Assembly (NCBI GenBank): GCA_905178155.1
Contig: CAJINV010000003.1
Location: forward strand, 10,501,604 to 10,565,603
Source: Amoebophrya sp. A120
Taxonomy: Eukaryota > Sar > Dinophyceae > Syndiniales > Amoebophryaceae
Reading direction: 5' to 3'
DNA: 64,000 nucleotides
The notes beneath the pieces were generated by a model that was not told the DNA's origin, did no database searches, and saw only the letters and a program-made list of their open reading frames with translations. The position numbers were made by a program, and so were the translations under genes. Shown here piece after piece: positions 44,722 to 55,219 of the stretch (the stretch's first letter is position 1; every line of letters begins with the position of its first letter).

Positions 44722-45525
44722 ATGGCTAAAAAGTCGAATCTGTTTTCTTTGCTACACTTTGGCAGCAAGAACAGTGGTCACCGAGACGCGCAGAGACGTG
44801 AGCATCTTCAAAACGTATCACCTCCTAGTGATGTTGAGCAACAACATGTCGAAGTTGATGCGCACGACGTCGATACCGATGAACAGTCTTCGAGTACTCC
44901 CGAGCCCGCACAACTACGGGTTGCCGTTTTGAACAGGACGCCCAGCACCCCTCCGGGGTCTCCGCCACAGCTCTTGGAGGCGGGTGAGGAGCAGGACGTG
45001 ATGCTAGTACCGGAAAAATGCGATATTGATGTAGTACGGCCAGGTAGTAGTTGTAGGAAAACCACGGCTACTGACAAGAAGGGAGGTGTAAATTCAAAAT
45101 CTGATCAAGTCGGTTCTTCCAGTCCGCTGGGAACCGATCACGTCGCCCGGTGTGGTACAATGAAGCAAGGACAAGCACTAGGCCCAGGAGAGGGACGAGG
45201 GTTGGAATTGCAGGCAGCGAACTTCGCGAACCACGAAGGTGGCGCGTGCAACACAAAACACGAAAATGACCATGGTGCTGGGACGCTTGCAGGTGGGAAT
45301 GACCCGGGCATCACGTCCTCGAGGAGCCAGCCGCGGGAGAAAAACTCGTCCGGTGCAAAGATGACATCTGCGCCCCGAAGGCCTAAGTCCTTCGCCCAGG
45401 TCTTTCAGGAGCATGCCCTCACCACGAATTGGAATAATTCAACGACCTCCAGCAGCTCGAGCGCCTGTTATTTTGACTCCGCGTTGCATATGGGAGCGTC
45501 AATTGAATTGCTTCGAAAATCATGA
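44722..45525 (+). CDS. Hypothetical disordered protein or exon
   Basis: ATG at 44722 opens 267 codons (MAKKSNLFSLLHFGSKNSGH at the start), rich in Ser, Glu, Gly and Pro. An acceptor (GTCCGCAG, 44692) lies upstream in the same frame, so the coding may begin in an earlier exon. The tail has RRPKSFAQVFQEHALTTNW. No domain recognised. It may end at the TGA at 45523-45525, or join the 45.8 kb ORF through a non-canonical intron. Confidence 0.45.
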   Translation: MAKKSNLFSLLHFGSKNSGHRDAQRREHLQNVSPPSDVEQQHVEVDAHDVDTDEQSSSTPEPAQLRVAVLNRTPSTPPGSPPQLLEAGEEQDVMLVPEKCDIDVVRPGSSCRKTTATDKKGGVNSKSDQVGSSSPLGTDHVARCGTMKQGQALGPGEGRGLELQAANFANHEGGACNTKHENDHGAGTLAGGNDPGITSSRSQPREKNSSGAKMTSAPRRPKSFAQVFQEHALTTNWNNSTTSSSSSACYFDSALHMGASIELLRKS

Positions 45526-45638
45526 AAAAAATTGTTTTAGGTAGTGACTCATCTAGCTAGTAACGACTTGCTTATACACCTCATTGATTGCTAATGTTGT
45601 CGTGACGCAATATCCAAACAAAAGCCGCATTATTGCAT

Positions 45639-45726
45639 TAGCTAGAAAGGGAGCCTGCCGCCCTGTCGCCTCACGGATCTGCCCAGATCCGTGAAGCGAC
45701 CAGGCATCGGGCTCCCTTTCTAGCTA
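45639..45726. repeat. Long hairpin between two coding blocks (43-bp arms)
   Basis: TAGCTAGAAAGGGAGCC on the left pairs with GGCTCCCTTTCTAGCTA on the right, and CTCACGGATCTG pairs with CAGATCCGTGAA near the loop. The arms match with about seven differences around a two-base loop. It lies between coding blocks ending at 45525 and starting at 45818. Confidence 0.8.
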
Positions 45727-45817
45727 GCAGGAGAACTAAGCTCATTCATTAATACAGTACAGGTTAATAATGATGCATAGTTATTTTGGGCCCATTTTAA
45801 ACTAACTAGCTAGCTAC

Positions 45818-48800
45818 ATGGAAGTTATATATGAAGAAAAAATGACCACTATTTCGGAAGCAATTCAATCAATTGACGCCTCCATATTGCATCAAGTGCA
45901 GCTACTCACGACGATGGATAGCAAAAACGAGGAGCAGAATCTTTTAGCATCCGGCAGTAGCAGCTGTGCCATGGAGCAGGGCGAAGGCGGTGCCGGTCCA
46001 CGCAGACGCACAGATCGTGGTTGCGTGAGCGAGGAGCAGGCTTCGATAGAAGAAAAAACTGAAACAAGCACGAGTAAGGGCACCGCTGTGGACCAGCACG
46101 CGCGACGCTTCGCCGTCGTTCACCATCAAGTATCAGACGATGTTGAAGGCCGACGAGAGCGAACGAAGATACCGTTGGAAAACGGTCCCAGCACTGGACA
46201 TCAACGAACACGACCACAGCAAGGAGAAACGCATGCGCCCCGGGACATCTCGATCTGCAGTCCATCAGACGACCCGACCGGTGCGGTTGTGGCCGCGCGA
46301 CGCCGGCGACGCAGCGGCAGTTCCTGCAGCAAGCAGAGTCGTGATCAACCCGAGGGTCGTGGCGGCTGCGGTGGTCATGGAGGTCAGCGCGAGGAGACCA
46401 CTCCAACTCCGCCAGTAAAAGATTATAAATTCCTCGCCGAGGAGAGTCGTACAGGAGCATCTAATTCCAAATCTTCATCGAACATCGCAGCCGATGGCGC
46501 GGAAAGATCGCAGCAAGTCAGCGAGACCTGTGTGAGGCTTGAGCTAGACCAGTGCCGTCAGAAATGTCGGTCCATGCAAGAAGCTCTGCTGACGGCTATC
46601 CAGGCGGATGAGAACAGGGACGCGCACTTTGCGGCCCTGAGCACGGAGTGGGACCGCAGAAAGCGCGACATCGGTAATATTCAATGAAGAAAGTGCACAT
46701 CTTCGATGTACTTCTACTTGGTGAATGATGATGCCTGATATTTTTGCTTGTGCGATGTCGATGATTGAAAGCAAGAATGGCGTCGGTGGAACAAAGTCAA
46801 AGAACCTGCAGCCACTTACAATTTAAATCCTTACCGTAAGGATTTAAATTGTAAGTAGCTGCAGGTAGTACTGGAACTACAGCGAGCTCTGGCCCTCTTT
46901 CGCTCATCTGTCAGATCATGCATTGCATGTATGACTACGAGATTGATGTAGAATATCAGATATGCATGTATGACACAGATTCAATATCTGTGTGCCTCAT
47001 ACTCGAGCTTGTTCATTGTGTTACAAGACCAAGATGAAATAAGAATGCGTCACAATAAATACTCAGATGCCTGGCTGGCAGCGCAGGGTATTGAAGTGTT
47101 TGTGCCTGAGGCTGAGCCAATCTCTCCGGAGACCGCGCGACGACGAGAAGCAATCGCATCAAGTTCAAACTTTCGCGAAGACGTGGAGAAAATTGAAATG
47201 GGAAGCAGCAAGAGAGCGGCCCTTGGTAAGATGTCTCAAAGAGGGAAGCACGGAGGGTTACTCAACACGTTTGACGAGATAGTAGGTTTGGCCGCGCGGT
47301 CGATATCTCGGGGCAACGCGATCACGGACGAACTAGGCCCTTCCAGTTCCAGTTCGACGAGTGCAACAAGAGATCATGGACTTCCTGGCTGCGGTACCAC
47401 CACCGTTGCCGCGAGTTACGCAGTGGGATCTTGCTCAAGAACGTCTAGTACCGCGCGATCAACCACATCGAAGCTGTTGGAGTTCAAATGCCCCGTTTTT
47501 CAGACGAAACCGATCCCAGTAGGCATTCCGGAGACTCCGAAATTCCCCACGCGACCAATGCCGGTACGCACGCCGGGGTTCACTCTTGTCCTACCGACTA
47601 TGGGAGCGTCAGCTTGGAAACCGTCAAACTGGAAATGCTGATGTTCTTTTATTTAAGTATCGTTGATGCAAGTTTTTTTTTTCGTTACAAATCGGAGGCA
47701 ACTGAGGCGGAAGCAGACTGTAACCTTGAGAAGGTTTTCTTATGAAGGGCGCCAGCGCTGCTGCGCCAGCAGGCATGGAAAGAAGCAGTCACTAAGGACA
47801 TGAGCATGCGCATGCCTGTTTTCTTCGATTGAAAAGCGCAACAGATTGGCTCCTTTTCCTTCACTAACGCCAGTCGGGCGCGGATTTGTCATGCGCCACT
47901 TCGCAGACACTTGAGACTGACCCACAGCAGTTCCACCAGTCGCCATGATTTAGTTGGTTTGCTACAGATGAGGAGGGTTCTTAGCGGAAGTGCGAGGTCC
48001 GCAGGGCCCCGAGGGGTGAAGGCGCCTCTGGAAAGATGAAATCGGCGAGACATTCGTGATGTGGAGCCTTCAGCCATGCAGCCACGCATTATTTTTTATA
48101 CATGCCATGCTCCATTTCCACTTTGTTTGGAAACTGGTGCTGGCGCAGCAACCATTTCCATTTTTTCGACTTCCGCCCCGACACTCCGATAGTACCCGGG
48201 GCGGTGTCCACCGTCGCAGCCATCGCCACGAGCGACGACCTGCTGTTGCGCTCTCAACCGGCGCACCAGGTCGGCGAGCCGACCACCGGATTCTCCTGTA
48301 CGAGGAGTGTCTCCGCGGGTGAGGCAGCAGCAGCAACTTCACGCGAAGGAGCCCAAGCCCTCGCCAAGAAAAACCACTCATCAGAAGTAGCAACTCCCTC
48401 CGGCGCCGGCGTCTTTTCAAAGGGCTATTACGCACCGCACCTTCATCGCGAACAGAGACACTATTTGCATCAGGATCCTGATCATTATGAGGATCTGCAT
48501 GTGTCCCCTGGTCGACGTGCTCACCTTTTTCAGCAGGAAGACGTCAGCCGTGCCACAGGGTCGCAATCGCGAAGCGGGCAGCCGGATAAAGTAGATTTAG
48601 AAGGTGGCGCTCCGATGAGCCGAATTACAGTCGAACAAGTACAGGAACAGGACCAGAAAGCTACAAACAGAAACAAGAAACTGAACGATGCTGCTCCTGT
48701 GCGAAAGCCGCCAGCATTGCCACGACAGCGCACGGCCGCGGCTCCGGGTTCCAAATTGCACAATGATGCAGCTTCCGCTGTATTTCTACTTGATGTTTGC

Positions 48801-49093
48801 TGTCGTATGTTTTGATAATCAGCAGGATGAAGCATTTCCAAGAACAACAAGATCGCTGAGCAGCTAGGGGACGACCTAATTGTGATTCTCATTCGTATTT
48901 TGATGTTTTAGCGTACTTCATCAGATTTACAACCTCGCCTGGGGCTAAACGTGCTGAGGCTGATCCGAATTATGGAGGAGTTGCCATCGTTTTCGTCCCC
49001 CTATCGCTTGCGGTTGTTTTCGTTTATTTTTACAATGCACCAATCAAACTAGTAGCATGCCGTAGTGTAGCCGTGCCCGGGACCGAAAACTAG
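45818..49093 (+). CDS. Hypothetical multi-exon protein ending in a membrane segment
   Basis: ATG at 45818 (MEVIYEEKMTTISEAIQSID) opens an exon to 46673, which joins exon 47028 onward through a GT-AG intron (GTAATA...ACAAG; codon G|AC). That exon continues to about 47560 (possible GTACGC donor). A further exon ends at 48804 (GTATGT donor) and joins, in phase, a last exon 48912-49093 with TAG stop. Content: a helical N-terminus, a basic/disordered middle, the helix RLELDQCRQKCRSMQEALLT, then NKYSDAWLAAQGIEVFVPEA. The last exon carries one hydrophobic helix GVAIVFVPLSLAVVFVYFYN, suggesting a tail-anchored or C-terminal membrane protein. The junction between 47.56 and about 48.15 kb is unresolved, and two genes are possible. 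No family recognised. Confidence 0.5.
46805..46865. repeat. Near-perfect intronic palindrome (30-bp arms, 1-base spacer)
   Basis: CTTACAATTTAAATCCTTAC is followed after one base by its exact reverse complement, extending outward to CCTGCAG with one mismatch. It lies in the GT-AG intron 46674-47027. Confidence 0.9.
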
Positions 49094-49590
49094 TTTTGAC
49101 CCCCAAACTAAAACCACCGTCCAGTTGTATATATAATAGCAACGTATGCCTCGCCTGTAGAAATGTGAAACAAAATTCAACTACTCCGCTAGATCGAAAG
49201 CCAAAAAATACAACCAGGACAGGAGTTCGACAGTGCGGCTTTAAACCGTGTTTGCGCCTGCAGCTACAGCTGTGAGCAGTTCTTGCGGTTGGAGTGGTTT
49301 TTGCGCCACTTTTCTACGTACACGTTGCGGCTTTCGTTCTTCGTGCCAAATTGTGGATAGGTCTCCACAAGGACAGGCAAGGAGAGTCGTTTGCTTTTCG
49401 ACGCGATGCAGGCACTGAGCGCAGAGATCGTTTCGCTTAGGTCTATTTATTTGCTTCCCACCATCCAGCTGCTCAAGACTTTGAGAACCTGGGATGTTGT
49501 TGCTCCTTCCAGCGCCGAGCGCGCTTTTTTCAGCCAGCTTTGATGACCTTGCCTGCCATTTTTGTTGCTTAAGCAATAAGCGCAAAAGCT
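49094..49590. other. Interval without a supported gene
   Basis: A minus-strand ORF (49241-49585) with CAQCLHRVEKQTTLLACPCG has Cys/His spacing faintly like a zinc site but no clear borders. Nothing firmer. Confidence 0.25.
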
Positions 49591-49591
49591 T

Positions 49592-49796
49592 TTTGCTGTT
49601 GCTTTTGCTTTTGCTTTTGCTTTAGTTTAGTTTTTGCTTTTTGCTTTTTGCTTTTTGCTTTTTGCTTTTTGCTTTTTGCTTTTTGCTTTTTGCTTTTTGC
49701 TTTTTGCTTTTTGCTTTTTGCTTTTTGCTTTTTGCTTTTTGCTTTTTGCTTTTTGCTTTTTGCTTTTTGCTTTTTGCTTTTTGCTTTTTGCTTTTA
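49592..49796. repeat. Heptamer satellite (TTTTTGC)n
   Basis: About 23 perfect TTTTTGC units fill roughly 49631-49795, preceded by a few TTTTGC hexamers. Because seven is not a multiple of three and the unit lacks stops, all three frames of the plus strand and of the minus strand (AKSKKQ repeats) stay open. The apparent proteins are artefacts. Confidence 0.95.
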
Positions 49797-50689
49797 GCTT
49801 TTTGGCATTTAATTTCTGGAGTAATAGTTTGGCCATCACACCCCTACCCTTAGCAAGGGATAGACTATAGCAGTGCTCCCGGTCCCGTGCCAAAACTAAA
49901 GGCACGCTTCTACTTGGAATTGTAAGGCGGAGACTGACGCTATATCTATAATTATAATATCAATATGAAAATTTAAATTAAGCATAAGCACGAAAACAAA
50001 AAACAGGCACCAACGGGAGCAGCTGTCGCGCGATTGATGTCCTCTACATTGCCATCCCGTGGCCAGCTGGTACGTCTTTGCAAAGTTTGAGTCAGTTGTC
50101 AGTTGTCATGCTTCTCAGATGATGCCGCATAAAGATAAACATGTAAATATGTAACGTTCGTAAAGTTGAGCACAAGGCGAAGACTTTGACTTCTTCTAGG
50201 CGGCCGCGGTGTCAGTTTTTTATTTTTTCTTGCTATCAAGTTATAGTTTATGCTCCATTGTTCGCGCGCATCGTCATCATATGATCACTAGCTCTAGCAA
50301 TAGCTACGGCAGTGAAACTATTCTTGCCTGCGTGCTCATTGTGTCTTTCCAAAATGCTGGGCGTGCCGTGCAGCATTCGGGTCGCACTGACTCGCAGCGT
50401 CTCCGTTGTGTCGAAGGTGTGCACGGCATTAAAAAACTGATGTCGTGATCACGTCGACAGTTGACGCGACAGAGCTGGTCAAATAGCTCGCCCGAGCTAT
50501 TGTTTTCCATGGCTTTACTTTGCGCGCGCCGTTTTTTTCTTCCCAACTCAAAGCGCGAGGAACTGTCTGCGCTTATGAAGAGTGTTTGTATTTCGTGGCG
50601 GTGTGCTCTACTTGTAGTTTTTGTTATTTGAGTGCGTATCTATTCAGTCTCAAACTGTAACTGAGCCGCCTGCGTTAGCTGTATGAACT

Positions 50690-52020
50690 AAAAACATACG
50701 TCCGGCCACATTGCTGGCCTTGCCTCACGCGTACCATCAGAAGTGCGGCGCTGGCGGTTTGTTGGTGCTGCACCATCAGAAGCGCGGAACTTACGGACGG
50801 GCGCCACCCGTCTACAAATTCTACAACTCTTCGCGGAGATCAATAAGGCACGCCGTCCATTATGTCGTTGTGCTCGGTCTGCTAACCCAAGTGCGTAGAT
50901 TCGTCCCGTGCTTGGTCTCTCAACATTTTTCGGCGTCCTCCCGAAGGCAGTCCGCCTAATAACTTAGAGCCTGCAGATAGGGTTCCCGCTTGTGAGGGCC
51001 GGGTCGGCTCGCGGCTCAGCCGAGTGAGCGACTCCTATTCCAGGCTCTAACCCTTTCGGATTGCTTGGGCTCCTGGTGCTGCAGTCACCACTTGGGAGCA
51101 TAAAAAGCAAAAACATAAGCCCGGCCGCACTGGTGGCCTTGCCTCACGCGCACCATCAGAAGTGCGGGATAGGCAGTTTGCTGGTGCTGCACCATCAGAA
51201 GTGCGGAACTTGCGAGCGGGCGAGCCCTTTCCAAAACTATCCAAAAAAAAAACCATAGCTAGGGTTCCCGCTTGTGGGGGCCGGGCCGGCTCGCGGCTCT
51301 TTGTGTAAGAGATGTTTCGCTGAGCTCTAACCCCTTCGGATTGCTCAGGCTCCTGGTGCTGCAGTCACCACTTGGGAGCATAACAACTAAAAACATAAGT
51401 CCGGCCACACTGGTGGCTTTGCCTCAAGTGCACCATCAGAAGTGTAGCATTGGTAGTTTGCTGGTGCTGCACCATCAGAAGTGCGGAGCTTGCGAATGGG
51501 CGACCCCTTTCCCGAAACTTGCAACCACCGCTTGGGAGTATAAGAATGAAAACATAAGTCCAGCCGCACTGGCGGCTCTGCCTCACGTGCACCATCAGAA
51601 GTGCAGTATTGGTGGTCGTTGGTGCTGCACCATCAGAAGTGTAGAACGGGCGAACGGGCGAACCCTTTCCCGAAACTTTCCCGAAAAAACAAATTTCGTG
51701 CTTGGTCTCTAAACAAATTTCGGTGTCCCCCCGGTGGTAGTCCGCCTAATAACTTAATAACCATATTTAGGGTTCCCGCTTGTGGGAGCCGGGTCGGCTC
51801 GCGGCTCATTGTGTGAGAGAAGTTTTGCTGAGCTCTAACCCCTTCGGATTGCTCAGGCTCCTGGTGCTGCTATCACCATTTGGGAGTATAAGAAAGAAAA
51901 ACATAAGTCCAGCCGCACTGGCGGCCCTGCCTCACGTGCACCATCAGAAGTGTAGTATTGGTGGTTGTTGGTGCTGCACCATCAGAAGTGCGGAACTGAT
52001 GATCGGGCGACCCCTTAGAA
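50690..52020 (+). repeat. Cluster of a dispersed repeat with paired CACCATCAGAAGTGCGG motifs
   Basis: Several diverged modules each have, in order: GGTTCCCGCTTGTGGG and CGGCTCGCGGCTC, then CCCCTTCGGATTGCTCAGGC, CTCCTGGTGCTGC, ACATAAGTCCGGCC, and two CACCATCAGAAGTG motifs about 40 bases apart, ending near TGGTAGTCCGCCTAATAACT. Ten motif copies lie here (from about 50731 to 51990). The motif itself can form a tiny GCAC/GTGC hairpin. No gene is supported. Confidence 0.85.
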
Positions 52021-53229
52021 GAAGAAGAAGAAAAACAGGCCGCGGCCAATCAGCGAGGAGCAGGCATTGGTTTTGCTGAGCAAATTGAGAAACAAAGTAG
52101 GTGGTAGTGGTAGTACTCCCGTATTTCAACTGTCACTTCTGTTGAGGTAGAGTCCGTCGCGCTGCACAACAAATATTTTGACGCACTTTGTAATTGCCGC
52201 ATCTTCGTCATTCACTTTATTCCCATTTTCATTTACGGTAGCATTTGAGCCTGGAATACGCCAAAACTAAAGATGCGCCTGGTGGTACTCCAATAGCACC
52301 GGCGGTGCTATTGGTTTTATCCGCGACCGCCATCCCCCCCCTGCCACGCCGACAGAAAAACTACATTTCGGACCCAACTGCGCCTAATCACACTACCATC
52401 AGACTCCCCGAGACTATATACCTTCTTCGCGATGTTGATTGATCGTGTGTCCGCCGATCTGGCCTGCGCTCTCGGGTTTTGCATGTTGAGTTTGTGCGAT
52501 CTGTTTGCTTTTTTTTTGCAAAATTCCGATAGGAACTTTGCTTTCTGCTTCGCACATTCACGCTGTGATGCGCCCCCACGGGCACTGATGTCTGATCGTA
52601 GTATTTCTTGGAGGCTCCGCTGCGGTTGGGATCCCACATGGAAAATGTAGTTTTGATCTGTCACGCATCGGTGCAGCCGGGTAGTTTCTGCAGACCTCGC
52701 ACAGCGCCATTTTACCGCCGCCCGCATGTACACTGCACCACCATCGCGGCCAGGAATCCGCCCGGCTCTGCCCCCGATTCCCGATGGCGTCCTGCCCTTT
52801 ACCTACTAGCTCCACCTATCTGCTGTTCTGCGTCATACCGTCGGCGCTCCCGCCCGAAGCCACACGACACGAACTACCACCCACGATCCGTAGCTGGTCA
52901 GCGGGATTTTGTGCCTCCGCTCGTGGCCGACAAGTTGCGCGACTTTCACGGAACCTGCTGCAGCTTGCACTACGGTACTGCCACCAAGGACTTGTTGCTG
53001 TCCTTCCACAACCCGACACCTGCTCGCCGGCCGTCCTTTGATAAACTTCTTCCCGCACTACCTACTGCTACTCCGATGTGACGAAAGGTATTTTCAAACT
53101 GGTACTCCGGCTGCAGGTAGTACTTGGTCCCCGCCCCACCTGCCGCACTACATCTGCATTCCGATGGGCGCCATGAAGATTTGATGTTGATGAGGAAGGC
53201 TCTTGGCACTTAGCAATAGAAAAAAACTT
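52021..53229. other. Spacer between repeat modules, uncertain coding
   Basis: A plus-strand ORF (52608-53081) includes VADKLRDFHGTCCSLHYGTA and could be a remnant of a mobile-element protein, but no catalytic motif is visible. Overlapping minus-strand ORFs are as long, so I do not call a gene. Confidence 0.25.
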
Positions 53230-53690
53230 TATCCACCTAGATACAATAGGCCCGCTTTTTTGTCTGCGGGGATCAGTTCAGCACGCTTTCCATTATGTTG
53301 TAATGCCCGGTCTGCTAATCCGGGTGCGTAGATTCATTTCGTGCGTGATCCCTAAACAATTCAGTGGTGACCTCCCGGTGGTAGTCCGCCTAATAGCTTA
53401 ATGCGATAAGTTAGGGCCCCCGCTTGTGGGGGTCGAGTCGGCTCGCGGCTCCGTGCAGGATGTTCGTAATCCAAGCTCTAACCCCTTCGGATTGCTTGGG
53501 CTCCTGGTGCTGCAATCACCTCGTGGGAGCATAACAATTATTAACATAAGTCCGGCCACACTGGTGGCTTCACCTCACGCGCACCATTAGAAGTGCGGGA
53601 TTGGTAGTTTGCGGGTGCTGCACCATCAGAAGTGCGGAATTTGCGAACGGGCGAGCCCTTTCCCGAAACTTTCCCGAAAAAAAATTCGCT
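53230..53690 (+). repeat. Further module of the 50.7 kb repeat family
   Basis: It contains GGTGGTAGTCCGCCTAATAG, CCCCCGCTTGTGGGGGTCG, CCCTTCGGATTGCTTGGGC, ACATAAGTCCGGCCACACTG and two CACCATxAGAAGTGCGG motifs (about 53581 and 53620), in the same order as in the main cluster. Confidence 0.8.
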
Positions 53691-55219
53691 ATTGACTCTC
53701 TCAGTGAGTGTGTGCGTCGCTGTGAGATTGGACGGGTCAGGCCACGACTCTGTCACCAAGCAATAGCGCCATCTCTTAGCGGCTCAAGACGGCTCCTATT
53801 GTGACTCAAACTTGTTTCTTCTGTGCATAGGAAGAGCCTAATCTTCCTTTTATGCCTTCCGCGTCTACTGCGGAGCAAAGCCCTTCGCCTTTTCATTGTT
53901 TGTCCCCGATCTATCAGACTGACGACAACAGAGGTTTCGCACCATGCTGGCAGTCACTTCTTTTGTAAGTAAGAAGCTCCACTCGATCCCGGGGACAGAA
54001 ATAAATTACCGAGGCATGTAGTTCTAGTTTTTTCTCTTACCAGCCAAGAAATAGACTTGCAGCAACTCGACGAAGTCTACCGCTATTGATAGGCGGATGG
54101 AGTTGAAGTTGAAGACGTAGCACAGAAGCTCTTGCATCTGTGCAGTGTCCCCTTCATTTAGTTGTAGTGGTGTGCCTTGAGTACCGCTGCAGCGTTTGGC
54201 AGAGCAAAGCAAGCATCTTGATTTTGCGTCTCTGTGATGGTTGTGGTCCTGCTGCCTCCATGGTGGGAAACAAATGCATTCACATGGAGATATTTGGAAC
54301 CATTCGCAGTGGCATTTTGGATTCGTCTGGAGGACTTCATGTCGGCGGAGCTAGTTGTTTGGTATTCAAATATTGATCATCATCATTCACTGACATTCAT
54401 CTAGTACCAGCTGTACGACCTTACCTTCTACCTCCCGAAATTAACAAAGTTTTTAAAGCGTCGTCACCAGCAGTATCTCTTTATCAAGGGATGCATGATC
54501 ATGACGGACACGGACGCGAGGAGGAGTTAAATTGATCGTATTGTGTAATATAAATATAAGCCCGAGACAGGTACTCCTACCTATTGCTAGGACTCACTGC
54601 AATCGTATTCTCATCGTGGTTTCCACACTGCGTCATGTACTTTAGTGATGTGCGACGACGTGTTGCAGTTGCCGTCGACACCGCGCTCGGATTATTATTG
54701 TTCCACCAGTTTCAGTCTCAGTGTGCCGCGGATTTAGATGCTTCTTGATCTTGATAACGGAGGACCGCCACCGGCCACAGTGCTAGAAAGGTCTTTTGGA
54801 AAACCACACAATAGGCACCTGCAGCCGCAGGCGTGACAAGTGGAGTCACTCGACCTGCCAGCTGTGACGTGAACGTCCGCCCATCAATCTTTCCTGGGGA
54901 AGTAGAAATCTGTTGTCGTAGTCACAGGTGAATTCGCTTCTACGTGCAATTAAAGCGACGGCCAAAACTTTTTCGGCTCTTGCTGACGAACGAAGTAGTG
55001 ACCATCTTTTTTATTTGTGTCTTCCTTTGGTCTACGAGAAACATGACAGCAATGGGCTCCGATCAAGAACAAACACACTGCACCGATCGGATTTTGATCC
55101 TATGCACTATTCCGTAAATTTTGCGGTATGTACATGTAATAGAAGAGACCTGTCCTGCAGTAGTCGTTCTGTGCCAGCGTAATTGGCTGAGCTGCAGCTG
55201 CACGACCGCAGTGAGCTAG
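53691..55219. other. Interval without a supported gene
   Basis: Short ORFs only. I see no exon with good borders or known motifs. Confidence 0.3.

Noticed and set aside
49627-49905. ORFs of repeated AKSKKQ or FAFCFLL on the two strands
   Set aside because: They are translations of the TTTTTGC array with no stop codon in any frame; not genes.
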